A DNA stretch of 64,000 nucleotides, from the NCBI GenBank assembly GCA_964587105.1, contig CAZPKG010000012.1, positions 1 to 64,000 of the forward strand. Direction: 5' to 3'. Below, piece by piece: positions 52,465 to 61,284 of this stretch. Every line of letters begins with the position of its first letter. The stretch's first letter is position 1. This DNA comes from JABWCQ01 sp964587105 (GTDB taxonomy: Bacteria > Electryoneota > RPQS01). The translations under genes were made by a program, and so were the position numbers. A model generated the notes under the pieces. That model did not search any database. It had not been told where the DNA came from and saw only the letters and a list, made by a program, of their open reading frames with translations.

Positions 52465-53775
52465 ATGAGCCTCGAAACAATCATCTACGTCGTCACGGGA
52501 GTCTTGGTCATTGCATTGCCCGTCTTTTATGTATTGAACGAGCGGCGCAACAGCGCAAAGGCGGCAAAAACACTTGAAACTTCTACTCTTGCCGGTCTCG
52601 ATCAACCGGTGTCGCTGCATCCGGTAATCGATCCTGATCTTTGCATAGGCTCAGGCTCATGCACCAAAGCTTGCCCGGAACAAGGTATTCTTCAGCTTAT
52701 CAATGGCAAAGCGGCCTTGGTCAATCCCGCTCGCTGTATCGGTCATGGCCAATGTCAGGCAGCTTGTCCAGTTGATGCCATCTCCTTAGTGTTCGGCACG
52801 GAAAAGCGGGGAGTGGACATCCCGCATATTAAGGGTAACTTCGAGACAAATGTCTCCGGCATCTTCATCGCGGGCGAACTTGGCGGCATGGGTTTAATTC
52901 GCAATGCGGTATCGCAAGGGCGTCAAGCCGTCGAAACCGTTGCTCAGCAAGTCAAGAATGAGAAATCAGGCGAGGCATTGGATCTTGTGATTGTTGGTGC
53001 CGGCCCAGCCGGAATATCGGCGTCACTCCAAGCCAAAAAAGAGGGACTTCGCTTCATTACAGTTGATCAGGAAGACCTCGGCGGGACGATCTTCACCTAC
53101 CCACGCCAAAAGCTCGTGATGGTTCAGCCGATGGAACTGCCTCTGCACGGCCCGGTCAAATTGCGCGAGGTGGAAAAAGAACCGTTGCTTGAACTCTTGA
53201 CCAGCGTCGTCGAAAAGCACGAACTCGAAATCCGCGTTGGTGAAAAAGTCAACGACATCAAGAAAGTCGGCAACAACTATCGCGTGACGACTTCAAAAGG
53301 CGAGTACGAAACACGAAAGGTTCTGCTCGCCATCGGCCGTCGAGGAACGCCAAGAAAGATCGGCTGCCCGGGTGAAAAGAGTGAGAAAGTAACCTATCGC
53401 CTGCTCGATCCGCAAAAGTACCATCACAAAAAGATACTCGTGGTGGGCGGCGGAGACAGCGCCGTTGAGGCCGCTGTCGCGCTCTCAAATCAACCGGGTA
53501 ACACGGTGCATCTTTCCTATCGCGGCGAGAATATCTTTAGAATCAAGGAAGGCAACCGCGAACGGGTGGAGCGCGCAGTTGAAGACGGCAAAGTGACGTT
53601 GCTGCTGAACTCAAATGTAACCAAAATCGAGCCAGACAAAGTGCACATTGATCAACAGGGCACACAACTGACGCTTGCCAACGATCAGGTCTTTGTCATG
53701 ATTGGCGGCGTGCTCCCGACGGAGTTTTTGCAAAGCGTAGGAATTGAATTTGAACGGAAATTTGGACAGGCATAA
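52465..53775 (+). CDS. Membrane-anchored Fe-S / FAD / NAD(P) oxidoreductase
   Basis: A 436-residue protein. One N-terminal membrane helix (about 4-24), then a ferredoxin-like region (about 52-110), a short segment (FETNVSGIFIAGELGG) that resembles the FAD-closing motif of flavoproteins, and a full FAD/NAD(P) reductase (FAD motif GAGPAG at 178-183; NAD(P) motif VVGGGDSAVEAA). It lacks the CXXC of thioredoxin reductase. The Fe-S motifs are unusual: Cys60-X5-Cys66-X3-Cys70 and Cys91-X5-Cys97-X3-Cys101, with Ser63 and His94 where the second Cys should be. Next to a b-type cytochrome it is a candidate NAD(P)H or ferredoxin input module, in either direction. ATG 52465 is chosen; the frame opens earlier inside the preceding gene. 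Confidence 0.88.
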   Translation: MSLETIIYVVTGVLVIALPVFYVLNERRNSAKAAKTLETSTLAGLDQPVSLHPVIDPDLCIGSGSCTKACPEQGILQLINGKAALVNPARCIGHGQCQAACPVDAISLVFGTEKRGVDIPHIKGNFETNVSGIFIAGELGGMGLIRNAVSQGRQAVETVAQQVKNEKSGEALDLVIVGAGPAGISASLQAKKEGLRFITVDQEDLGGTIFTYPRQKLVMVQPMELPLHGPVKLREVEKEPLLELLTSVVEKHELEIRVGEKVNDIKKVGNNYRVTTSKGEYETRKVLLAIGRRGTPRKIGCPGEKSEKVTYRLLDPQKYHHKKILVVGGGDSAVEAAVALSNQPGNTVHLSYRGENIFRIKEGNRERVERAVEDGKVTLLLNSNVTKIEPDKVHIDQQGTQLTLANDQVFVMIGGVLPTEFLQSVGIEFERKFGQA

Positions 53776-53778
53776 TTA

Positions 53779-54369
53779 ATGGCAGAATACAAACAAAGCG
53801 GTCAAACCAATAAATCCAGTCGCATCGCCTTCGCGGCGGCGCTGATCATTGTTCCAGTCTTGTTGCTCTGGCTCTACTTCGCGCCGCAACCCGGCGGCGA
53901 ACCCTCATTCGAGACCGTGCAGAAAGAGATTGAAGAAGCACCGTCCATGTCGCGCTTGGAGCAAATGGAGCAGATGTGGAAGACCGCTCCGGGGCACGGC
54001 CCGGTGGCACTCGAACTTGCTAATTTGTATTACGAAGACGGCCAGTACGACAAAGCCATCGAATTCTACCGCACATTCTTGAAGGATGACACGACTGCCG
54101 ACGGCTGGCTGGTCAGACTCGACATCAGCCGCGCACTTTCTGCGCTTGGCCGAACGGATGAAGCCATCTCGGAATTGAAAACTCTATTGAAAGATCACCC
54201 CGGCCACGCGGGCGCGCTTTATAATCTCGGCGCCATCGAAGCCAACCGCGGCGATCACGAATCAGCGCGTGAGCATTGGAACGAGTTAATCAAACTGCAT
54301 CCGCAAGACACGCTTGCCGTTTATGCTCAAGGCGCGCTGCCCAAACTTAAACCCTCTAATCACCCGTAG
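53779..54369 (+). CDS. TPR protein with N-terminal membrane anchor
   Basis: A 196-residue protein with one membrane helix at about 16-34 (IAFAAALIIVPVLLLWLYF) and about four tetratricopeptide repeats (about 70-185; ALELANLYYEDGQYDKAIEFY, ALYNLGAIEANRGDHESA). Similar anchored TPR proteins (CcmH/NrfG-like) serve in cytochrome c maturation or hold protein complexes together. It lies three bases after the flavoprotein and three bases before the first multihaem cytochrome. A role in haem loading or assembly of the conduit is plausible but not shown by any catalytic motif. Confidence 0.85.
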   Translation: MAEYKQSGQTNKSSRIAFAAALIIVPVLLLWLYFAPQPGGEPSFETVQKEIEEAPSMSRLEQMEQMWKTAPGHGPVALELANLYYEDGQYDKAIEFYRTFLKDDTTADGWLVRLDISRALSALGRTDEAISELKTLLKDHPGHAGALYNLGAIEANRGDHESAREHWNELIKLHPQDTLAVYAQGALPKLKPSNHP

Positions 54370-54372
54370 CAA

Positions 54373-56061
54373 ATGCTCTCGGTCTGGATAATTCTCCTTT
54401 CGCTTGTCTCGCTCTCATATGCGCAGCTTTCGCCCGGCGACTTGTCGAAGTATCATGCCAAACTTGAAGGACTGAACAACTGCACGCAGTGCCATGAACT
54501 TCGAGATGAAGTCAAGAACACCAAGTGTCTGACCTGCCACTCGGCAATCGGGCGTCGCCAATCGGACAACGAAGGCTTCCATGCTAGCCCCGAAGTCAAA
54601 ACAGAACGTTGCGCCAAGTGCCACTCAGAACACGTCGGTCGCGATTTTGAATTGATCTTCTGGAAAGAGGGCAAAGATAAATTCGATCATAATAAGACGG
54701 GATACAAACTCGTCGGTGCGCATTCTAAACAAGATTGCGCGAAGTGTCATGTTTCGGCTTATCAAACCAACGCGGACCGTTTTGACAGCACGACCAATGC
54801 CGCTCGCACGTATCTTGGCCTATCTTCGCAGTGTGTAAGCTGCCATGCAGATGAGCACGGCGAGCAGATGACCAACGATTGCGCGTCGTGCCACAATAGC
54901 GAAAAGTGGACTCCCGCAGCGCTTTTTTCGCACGACAAGTCAAAGTATCCGCTCACAGGTAAACACGCCGAGGTGGCCTGTGCGAAGTGCCACAAAACAG
55001 AACAACTTCTCGAAACAGTTTCAGGTAGGATTCCCGATCCAAATCATCCGCTTGAGCAGTCGATCTATCAGGGCTTGAGCTTCTCGTCCTGCAATGCTTG
55101 TCACAAAGATGCTCATGAAGGCAAGTTCGGACCTAACTGCAGCGGCTGTCATACGACAGAGAGCTTTGCCGTTGCGAAGATGGCCAAGGATTTTGATCAC
55201 AACAAAACCGGCTTTCCGCTTACTGGAAAACACGTTGGCCCGGATTGTATAAAGTGCCACACGTCGGGCAAAATGACCGATCCCGTCGCGCACGCCACAT
55301 GCAAAGACTGTCATAGAGATGAGCATCGCGGACAGTTTGCATCACGCAAAGACGGCGGTGCGTGCGAAAGTTGTCACACGGTGGACGGCTATCTTCCGGC
55401 AAGGTACGGTATCCTCGAGCATGAGCAGAGTAAATTCCCTCTGAAGGGCAGCCATCTTGCCATTCCGTGCATTGCCTGCCACGCGCAAACGTTGACGGAC
55501 AAGAATGGCGAATACGCGAAATTCGCCTTTCAAGACATGACCTGCAAAGGTTGCCACAAAGACACGCATCGCGGCCAGCTCGATAAGTATATGCAAACGG
55601 CGGGTTGCGAATTCTGTCACAACGTTGATAGCTGGCACAAAATCACATTCGATCACTCGACCACCGGTTTTCCGCTCGTCGGCAAGCACGATCAAAATGA
55701 ATGCATGAGCTGTCACGCCCGTGAAAATCTGGGCACACCGGAAGAGATGATTCGCATGGCGCCGCTTGCGCGTGAATGCGAACTCTGCCACAAAGATCCG
55801 CACCGGGGACAATTTGTGTTGGACCCCGCCGCTGAAGTAAGAATCAAATGCAGCCGTTGTCACACACCGGAAGCATGGAAAATTCTCGTCTTCGATCACA
55901 ACCGCGACGCAAAGTGGGCGCTGGATGGCGCGCATCAAAAAGTCGCCTGCAACTTGTGCCACAAACCGCAAACGGATGCGGACGGCACATTCGTTATATA
56001 TCGTCCGCTCTCATCCGCTTGCAGTGATTGCCACGGCGGAACTTCCTTCCAAAAACAATGA
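54373..56061 (+). CDS. Twenty-haem c-type cytochrome
   Basis: A 562-residue exported protein (signal MLSVWIILLSLVSLSYAQL). I count 20 CXXCH haem c sites, from CTQCH at about residue 37 to CSDCH near the end. Many alternate with segments such as FDHNKTGFPLTGKH and KDAHEGKFGPN and KDTHRGQL, in which extra His residues can be distal ligands. The pattern is of the cytochrome c3/doubled-CXXCH superfamily. It likely spans the periplasm and hands electrons from the inner-membrane genes upstream to the 34-haem protein. The next gene overlaps it by four bases (ATGA). All hemes need cytochrome c maturation genes, none of which is in the window. Confidence 0.95.
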   Translation: MLSVWIILLSLVSLSYAQLSPGDLSKYHAKLEGLNNCTQCHELRDEVKNTKCLTCHSAIGRRQSDNEGFHASPEVKTERCAKCHSEHVGRDFELIFWKEGKDKFDHNKTGYKLVGAHSKQDCAKCHVSAYQTNADRFDSTTNAARTYLGLSSQCVSCHADEHGEQMTNDCASCHNSEKWTPAALFSHDKSKYPLTGKHAEVACAKCHKTEQLLETVSGRIPDPNHPLEQSIYQGLSFSSCNACHKDAHEGKFGPNCSGCHTTESFAVAKMAKDFDHNKTGFPLTGKHVGPDCIKCHTSGKMTDPVAHATCKDCHRDEHRGQFASRKDGGACESCHTVDGYLPARYGILEHEQSKFPLKGSHLAIPCIACHAQTLTDKNGEYAKFAFQDMTCKGCHKDTHRGQLDKYMQTAGCEFCHNVDSWHKITFDHSTTGFPLVGKHDQNECMSCHARENLGTPEEMIRMAPLARECELCHKDPHRGQFVLDPAAEVRIKCSRCHTPEAWKILVFDHNRDAKWALDGAHQKVACNLCHKPQTDADGTFVIYRPLSSACSDCHGGTSFQKQ

Positions 56062-58682
56062 TCAGCATCACAGCGCTTCTCACTCGCCTGCTCTTGATCT
56101 TGGCCCTGACGGGGCTTGTTGCAGTTAGGCCAGCCACTGCGGGAATCGAATCTCCGCACGGGAAATTGACGTTAGACTGTCAGCTCTGTCACACGACGGA
56201 CAATTGGCTGAAGATGAAAACCGATTCCGGTTTTTCACACGACGCCATGACAGAATACCCGCTGGTGGGCCGCCATAACGGCGTACGCTGCATTGAATGT
56301 CATGCTACGCTCGTCTTCGCGGACGCGAAAACGGGATGTTTAGAGTGTCATACGGATATTCATCGTGGGCAATTCTCGGACAATTGCAGCCAGTGCCATA
56401 CGCCGCATCAGTGGGCGGATGAACCTAAATTCCGCAAGATGCACGAAGCAACGCGCTTTCCACTGATTGGAGTGCATGCGAATCTCGATTGCCAAAGCTG
56501 CCATGCAAGCGGCCAATATGTCAATCTCGTGACCGAGTGCATCGGTTGTCACAGTGAGCAATTTGCCGCAACCACTACTCCCGATCACACTGAAGCAGGT
56601 TTCTCGAAAAATTGTGCCGAGTGTCACAGCATAACCGCAACGAGCTGGAAAGGTCCCAGCTTCTCGCACACGTCCGCCTTCCCGCTCACCGGCGGTCATG
56701 CATTGAACAATTGCCAAATTTGTCACACGAACGGCTACGCCAATACGCAATCAGCTTGCGTGGAGTGTCATCAGAATGACTATGCCGCCGCCGCTAATCC
56801 CACCCACGAAAGCGGAGCATTTCCATCTACCTGTGAGAACTGCCACACGATCAACTCGTGGCGTCCTGCAACTTTTGCCAATCACAATCAAACGGTCTTC
56901 CCGCTCACCGGAGCGCATGTCTTGACCGATTGCGCTCAGTGTCACGTCGGAGGTCTGTTCACCGGCACAGCAACCTTGTGTGCAGGATGTCATCAATCAG
57001 ATTACGATGGCGCGACCAATCCGCAGCATGACGCAACCGCCTTTGGAACCAATTGCGAGCAATGTCACATTACCGATGCTTGGCGTCCCGCAACGTTTGC
57101 AAACCACAACCTGACGGCATTTCCGCTCACGGGTCGTCACGTCTCGACTGATTGTGCGGAATGCCACGTCGGCGGGCAATACACCGGCACTCCGACCGAT
57201 TGCTGGTCATGTCATGAAGAGCAATATAACGGCACAACAGATCCCAATCACATTACTTCAAACTTCCCGCAAAACTGCGCAGTCTGCCACTCAACGGAAA
57301 ACTGGACGGAAGCCACATTTGATCACAATTTGACGGCATTCCCGCTCACAGGCCGTCATGTTGAAACCAATTGTCTTGATTGCCATATCGGTGGTCAATA
57401 TTCTGGTACGCCGTCGGATTGCTGGTCTTGTCATCAAGATGATTACAACGGGACAACCGATCCCAATCACGTTGCCTCAAGCTATCCGCAAAATTGCACG
57501 GTTTGTCATTCGACGGCAAATTGGACGGAATCCACATTCGATCATAACCTGACGTCGTTTCCGCTTACGGGTACGCACGTCACAACCAATTGTATCGAGT
57601 GTCACGTCGGCGGCGTCTATGACGGTACTCCTACCGATTGCTGGTCCTGCCATCAAAATGACTACAACGAACAGTCCGATCACGTGCAAAACAACTTCCC
57701 GCACGATTGCGCCGTTTGTCACAATACTATCGAGTGGGATCAGGCGACCTTCAATCACAACAACACTGACTTCCCGCTGACCGGCGCTCATGTCCAGACG
57801 AATTGCTTGGAATGTCACGTCGGCGGAGTCTATGACGGCACGCCCACGGATTGCTGGTCCTGCCATGAAGATGATTACAACGACGCAGAGGGGCACGTGT
57901 CGCAGAACTTCCCGCACGACTGTGCGCTCTGCCATAATACGAGCGATTGGGATGAAGCGACCTTCAACCATAACAACACAGACTTTCCGCTGACAGGTGC
58001 GCATGTCCAGACGAATTGCACGCAATGTCATATCGGCGGAGTCTATAACGGCACACCGACAGATTGCTGGTCTTGTCACGAGGATGATTACAACGATGCC
58101 GAAGATCACCTCGCAAACAACTTCCCGCACGACTGTGCTCAATGTCACAACACAACCGACTGGGACAGCGATTTTAATCACAGCAACACCGACTTCCCGT
58201 TGACCGGTGCTCACGTTTCCACAGCGTGCTTACAGTGTCACACCAACGGGCAATTCGAGAATACTCCCGCCGACTGCTGGTTCTGCCACCAAACGGATTT
58301 CAACAACGCCAACGATCCCGATCACAACGAAGGCTACCCGCAAGAGTGCCTCGATTGCCACACCACGTCAAATTGGAATTCCATTTTCAATCACGACGGG
58401 CAGTACTTCCCGATCTACTCAGGCAACCATCGCAACGAGTGGAATCTCTGTAACGAGTGCCACACTACTGACGGCAACTTTGCGACGTTCAGTTGTATCG
58501 AATGCCATGAACATAGTGATGAGGGCGAGTTAGAAGATATTCACGACGAGGAAGACGTAGAAAACTACACATATACCCCCACGTCATGCTATGCTTGCCA
58601 TCCTGACGGAGAAGAAGGCCCAAACGTTCGCAAACGCGACCGCCGTGAAGTGAAGCCCAACCGCACGGGAGTCCAGAACTGA
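56058..58682 (+). CDS. Thirty-four-haem c-type cytochrome with three-haem tandem repeats
   Basis: An 874-residue exported protein. ATG 56058 gives a signal peptide (MISITALLTRLLLILALTG) and overlaps the preceding stop. I count 34 CXXCH sites: six in the N-terminal part, 24 in eight tandem repeats of about 72 residues with three haems each (about residues 186-763), and four in a C-terminal cap. A repeat reads CAVCH, then FNHNNTDFPLTGAH, CLECH, GGVYDGTPTD, CWSCH. Repeats are His-rich, as needed for bis-His ligation. The end is very acidic, then basic (RKRDRREVKPNR). It is a natural candidate for a long electron wire or surface cytochrome. It precedes the barrel gene with a one-base overlap. Confidence 0.95.
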   Translation: MISITALLTRLLLILALTGLVAVRPATAGIESPHGKLTLDCQLCHTTDNWLKMKTDSGFSHDAMTEYPLVGRHNGVRCIECHATLVFADAKTGCLECHTDIHRGQFSDNCSQCHTPHQWADEPKFRKMHEATRFPLIGVHANLDCQSCHASGQYVNLVTECIGCHSEQFAATTTPDHTEAGFSKNCAECHSITATSWKGPSFSHTSAFPLTGGHALNNCQICHTNGYANTQSACVECHQNDYAAAANPTHESGAFPSTCENCHTINSWRPATFANHNQTVFPLTGAHVLTDCAQCHVGGLFTGTATLCAGCHQSDYDGATNPQHDATAFGTNCEQCHITDAWRPATFANHNLTAFPLTGRHVSTDCAECHVGGQYTGTPTDCWSCHEEQYNGTTDPNHITSNFPQNCAVCHSTENWTEATFDHNLTAFPLTGRHVETNCLDCHIGGQYSGTPSDCWSCHQDDYNGTTDPNHVASSYPQNCTVCHSTANWTESTFDHNLTSFPLTGTHVTTNCIECHVGGVYDGTPTDCWSCHQNDYNEQSDHVQNNFPHDCAVCHNTIEWDQATFNHNNTDFPLTGAHVQTNCLECHVGGVYDGTPTDCWSCHEDDYNDAEGHVSQNFPHDCALCHNTSDWDEATFNHNNTDFPLTGAHVQTNCTQCHIGGVYNGTPTDCWSCHEDDYNDAEDHLANNFPHDCAQCHNTTDWDSDFNHSNTDFPLTGAHVSTACLQCHTNGQFENTPADCWFCHQTDFNNANDPDHNEGYPQECLDCHTTSNWNSIFNHDGQYFPIYSGNHRNEWNLCNECHTTDGNFATFSCIECHEHSDEGELEDIHDEEDVENYTYTPTSCYACHPDGEEGPNVRKRDRREVKPNRTGVQN
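56613..58346 (+). repeat. Eight tandem coding repeats of about 216 bases (three haems each)
   Basis: The repeat region runs from the seventh to the thirtieth CXXCH of the 34-haem cytochrome. Unit length varies from about 71 to 74 codons. The units starting at haems 22, 25 and 28 are the most alike, which points to recent duplication; the early ones have diverged more. Each ends in an acidic linker (EDDYNDAEGHV type). Confidence 0.88.
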
Positions 58683-60256
58683 TGAAACAGATCATCCTCG
58701 CACTCCTTGCAGTTGTTCTGAATAGCTTCGCCGCCGAAGTTCAAACCAAAGTCCAATACGTTTCAGCCACGGCGGTCTATCTGAACGCGGGCCGTCAAGC
58801 GGGTATCGCACAAGGCGACACCGTTGTGGTTTCACGCGATGGAAAAGAGCTAATTAGGCTGGCCGTAAGCTTTGTGTCCGACAACTCATCTTCGTGCGAG
58901 CTTCTCAATGCTCCCGCAGTGGTTGCTAAAGATGACAAAGCAATCGTCTTCGTAAAGGCGGCACTTGCTCAAGAACAACCTTTCGAGGTCCAAACTTACG
59001 AAGCTGAAGTCACACCCGAAACCCGCAGCAGATTCCTGCGGCCTAATGAGCGACCTAATCAACTTTCTGGCCGAATCGGAGTGGGCTATACAGTACAGAA
59101 CGATCGTGAAGTCACCAATGACGACTACACGGAACCCTCACTTAGCGTACGGGCCGGCTTGAGCAGAATCTCCGGCAGCGATCTGTCTGCAAAGCTAAAT
59201 CTCAAATTGCGCCGAACGGAGAGGGACAACAGTGAGTCCTCGTCTTCAAACCGTATCTACGAGGCAATGCTCGCCTATGGACCGCAGAACAAGCCTCTCT
59301 CTGCCGGAGTTGGACGCCTCATGTTGCGCGAAACCCGCGGCATGGGCTATCTCGATGGAGCCTATCTAAAGTACGATCTCTCAAACAATTGGAAAATCGG
59401 CGCGGTCGGCGGAATTGAGCCGGACCTTCAAAACACAAAAATTGAGTCCGACGTCAAGAAATACGGGGCATTTGCGGCCTTTGAACAGCGTCTCGGCGAG
59501 GCTAACACAGTTCAGGCAACCGCCTCCATTGCAGGTCGATATCTTAAGGACGAAATAAGCCGTGAATTCCTTTACCAGCAATTCAGCTACATTGGCGGCT
59601 CCAAGTTTCGCGTTTTCGAGAGCACGGAACTCAACCTGAATCGCGGCTGGCTGAAGGACGCCGAAGGATCAACGCTTACACTCGCCTCATTTCTCTTAGA
59701 TGCGCGATACAATGTGTCTCGCTCATTGGGAGTTTCCCTTGGCTATGATAGCCGCACCAACTACTACACGGCCGAAACCCGCTCCATCCCCGACAGCATC
59801 TTCGCCAGTAATCTACAGCAAGGCCTGCGCGCCAGCGCAGATGCCCGTTTCGGAGAGTCCTATTCGGCGGAATTAGGTTTTGCAAGCCGCGATGCCGAGA
59901 GCAATGACTCGCAGAGCAACAGCGGCTGGGCACGCCTCGGCTCAAATAATCTTCTAAAATCACAAGTCAGCGCCTACGCAAGACTGCGCTGGTTTGACAA
60001 TCAATTCAGCAAAGGCACTCAGCCCTCGCTCATGCTCTCGCGCATGATCGCGAATTGGTTCGATGCCGGAATCGAGTTCGGCTCGAATGACTACGATCTG
60101 CTTGTGACGTCCGAGAGTATCTCGCAGCAGTGGGCCGCGCTAATGCTTGACTTCACGTTGGCTAAGCAATTCTATGCCTCAACTGAGTTCGAGCAAGGCT
60201 TCGGTGATGGCCGGGATGCAATGCTGTTGAGTCTCTCCTTAGGTTATCGATTCTAA
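58682..60256 (+). CDS. Outer-membrane beta-barrel protein of the electron-transfer operon
   Basis: A 524-residue exported protein (signal MKQIILALLAVVLNSFAAEV). After an N-terminal small beta domain (about 20-100; VSATAVYLNAGRQAGIAQGD) and a linker, the chain is an amphipathic beta-barrel of many strands ending in LLSLSLGYRF, with terminal Phe as in outer-membrane barrels. It is a paralogue of the protein at 577-2178 (ISREFLYQQ, LNLNRGWLKDAEGST, GYDSRTNYYTAET). It overlaps the 34-haem gene by one base and ends the operon. It should form the outer-membrane sheath of the conduit, similar in idea to MtrB or PioB although not recognisably homologous. The N-terminal domain could plug or dock the cytochrome. 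Confidence 0.88.
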   Translation: MKQIILALLAVVLNSFAAEVQTKVQYVSATAVYLNAGRQAGIAQGDTVVVSRDGKELIRLAVSFVSDNSSSCELLNAPAVVAKDDKAIVFVKAALAQEQPFEVQTYEAEVTPETRSRFLRPNERPNQLSGRIGVGYTVQNDREVTNDDYTEPSLSVRAGLSRISGSDLSAKLNLKLRRTERDNSESSSSNRIYEAMLAYGPQNKPLSAGVGRLMLRETRGMGYLDGAYLKYDLSNNWKIGAVGGIEPDLQNTKIESDVKKYGAFAAFEQRLGEANTVQATASIAGRYLKDEISREFLYQQFSYIGGSKFRVFESTELNLNRGWLKDAEGSTLTLASFLLDARYNVSRSLGVSLGYDSRTNYYTAETRSIPDSIFASNLQQGLRASADARFGESYSAELGFASRDAESNDSQSNSGWARLGSNNLLKSQVSAYARLRWFDNQFSKGTQPSLMLSRMIANWFDAGIEFGSNDYDLLVTSESISQQWAALMLDFTLAKQFYASTEFEQGFGDGRDAMLLSLSLGYRF

Positions 60257-60272
60257 GTAGATTCGATTCGCG

Positions 60273-60303
60273 AACGGGCGATCCCTGCGGGTTCGCCCGT
60301 TTT
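60273..60303 (+). terminator. Rho-independent terminator after the electron-transfer operon
   Basis: A 9-bp stem (AACGGGCGA / TCGCCCGTT) with an 11-base loop, then TTTT. It closes the six-gene operon. Confidence 0.85.
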
Positions 60304-60489
60304 CAGTTTGCAGTTTATTGGTTATGGCCCATCTTTTGTAATAATTGTCTATATTACCCATGAAATGCGCACCCTCTGCGCACATGCGCACGTCGTTTTC
60401 AACTTTCTCACGCCGTTCGTGTCAAACAAGAAAAGCTGAACGGCGCGCCGAATTCATTTCATCGACCTGCCAGACCAACTGCTTCGACC

Positions 60490-61284
60490 GTGATTAAAAG
60501 CATTAAAATATTTATACTTGCGCTGCCATTAGGGTGGATTTTGTCGTGTTCTGCACCTCACGACAACCCTCTCGATCCGAGGTCCTCCAACTATGTCGAA
60601 CCGGACGAACCAGTGGTAGAAATCCCTGATCCGGTCTTTTCAGCAACTGTGCGTAGCGTGCACAAAGGCCGAACCACCATAGACATCTTCTCGGTGGAGA
60701 CGGAGATCTGGTCGGATTCAAACATGATCACAGACTCCGTCACCGTCCAATTCAATACCACTACTCCCCGACGGATGACATTTTCACCGAACGGACATTG
60801 GGTGCGGAGTTTCAATTCCAACAACATCGGGGATGACGACCTCGAGGCTGGCGTCGGGATGCCGTTCTTGTTCCGTGTTTATACACCGGACACCGTTTGG
60901 ACAAGCGGCCCGCATAGCTACGTTCGCGTGATTCACGATACACCTGCCACAACTTCTCCCGATTCCCTGCAAACTGTTGAAGCGCATCCTGTCTTCATTT
61001 GGCCGGATTTCGACGGCACATTTCCATATCGTTATCAAGTTGTTGTCGAGCTTGAGAATAAGTACCTGGCCGAGATAACGACCGTATGGACGTCGGACAC
61101 GCTAAATTCTGTGGTGCGATCCGTTCAATATCCCGAAACGCTTTCAAACTTAATCGATACCGTCCCCAATAGCTCACCCGATTCAATCTACTACCATTGG
61201 ACGCTCACGGTCTTTGACGCCTTTGGCAACTCGTCGGTATCAGTGGACGCTGCCTTTAACGTGCAAGCCGGAGTAACAAAGTGA
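60490..61284 (+). CDS. Hypothetical lipoprotein with Ig-like fold
   Basis: A 264-residue lipoprotein. The GTG start gives MIKSIKIFILALPLGWILSCSAPHDNPLDP, listed here by its features: a basic n-region, hydrophobic core and lipobox LSCS. The NPLDP after the lipobox is common in FCB lipoproteins. The mature part is beta-rich, with at least one Ig/fibronectin-like domain (about 150-255) and no catalytic motif. Its stop overlaps the GTG of the sigma-54 activator gene by four bases, so it belongs to a three-gene regulatory unit. It may be the outside sensor or target of that unit. Confidence 0.75.
   Translation: MIKSIKIFILALPLGWILSCSAPHDNPLDPRSSNYVEPDEPVVEIPDPVFSATVRSVHKGRTTIDIFSVETEIWSDSNMITDSVTVQFNTTTPRRMTFSPNGHWVRSFNSNNIGDDDLEAGVGMPFLFRVYTPDTVWTSGPHSYVRVIHDTPATTSPDSLQTVEAHPVFIWPDFDGTFPYRYQVVVELENKYLAEITTVWTSDTLNSVVRSVQYPETLSNLIDTVPNSSPDSIYYHWTLTVFDAFGNSSVSVDAAFNVQAGVTK

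Noticed and set aside
52465..53775. Thioredoxin reductase
   Set aside because: The FAD/NAD(P) fold is similar, but the redox CXXC is missing and ferredoxin-like motifs and a membrane anchor are present.
57477..58214. 245-codon antisense frame inside the 34-haem cytochrome gene
   Set aside because: The long open frame is a by-product of the tandem repeats on the coding strand; its own product is a repetitive Val/Ile-rich chain without a ribosome binding site.
56613..58346. CRISPR-like array
   Set aside because: The regular repeats are in-frame coding repeats of a haem protein with conserved CXXCH, not short identical repeats with unrelated spacers.
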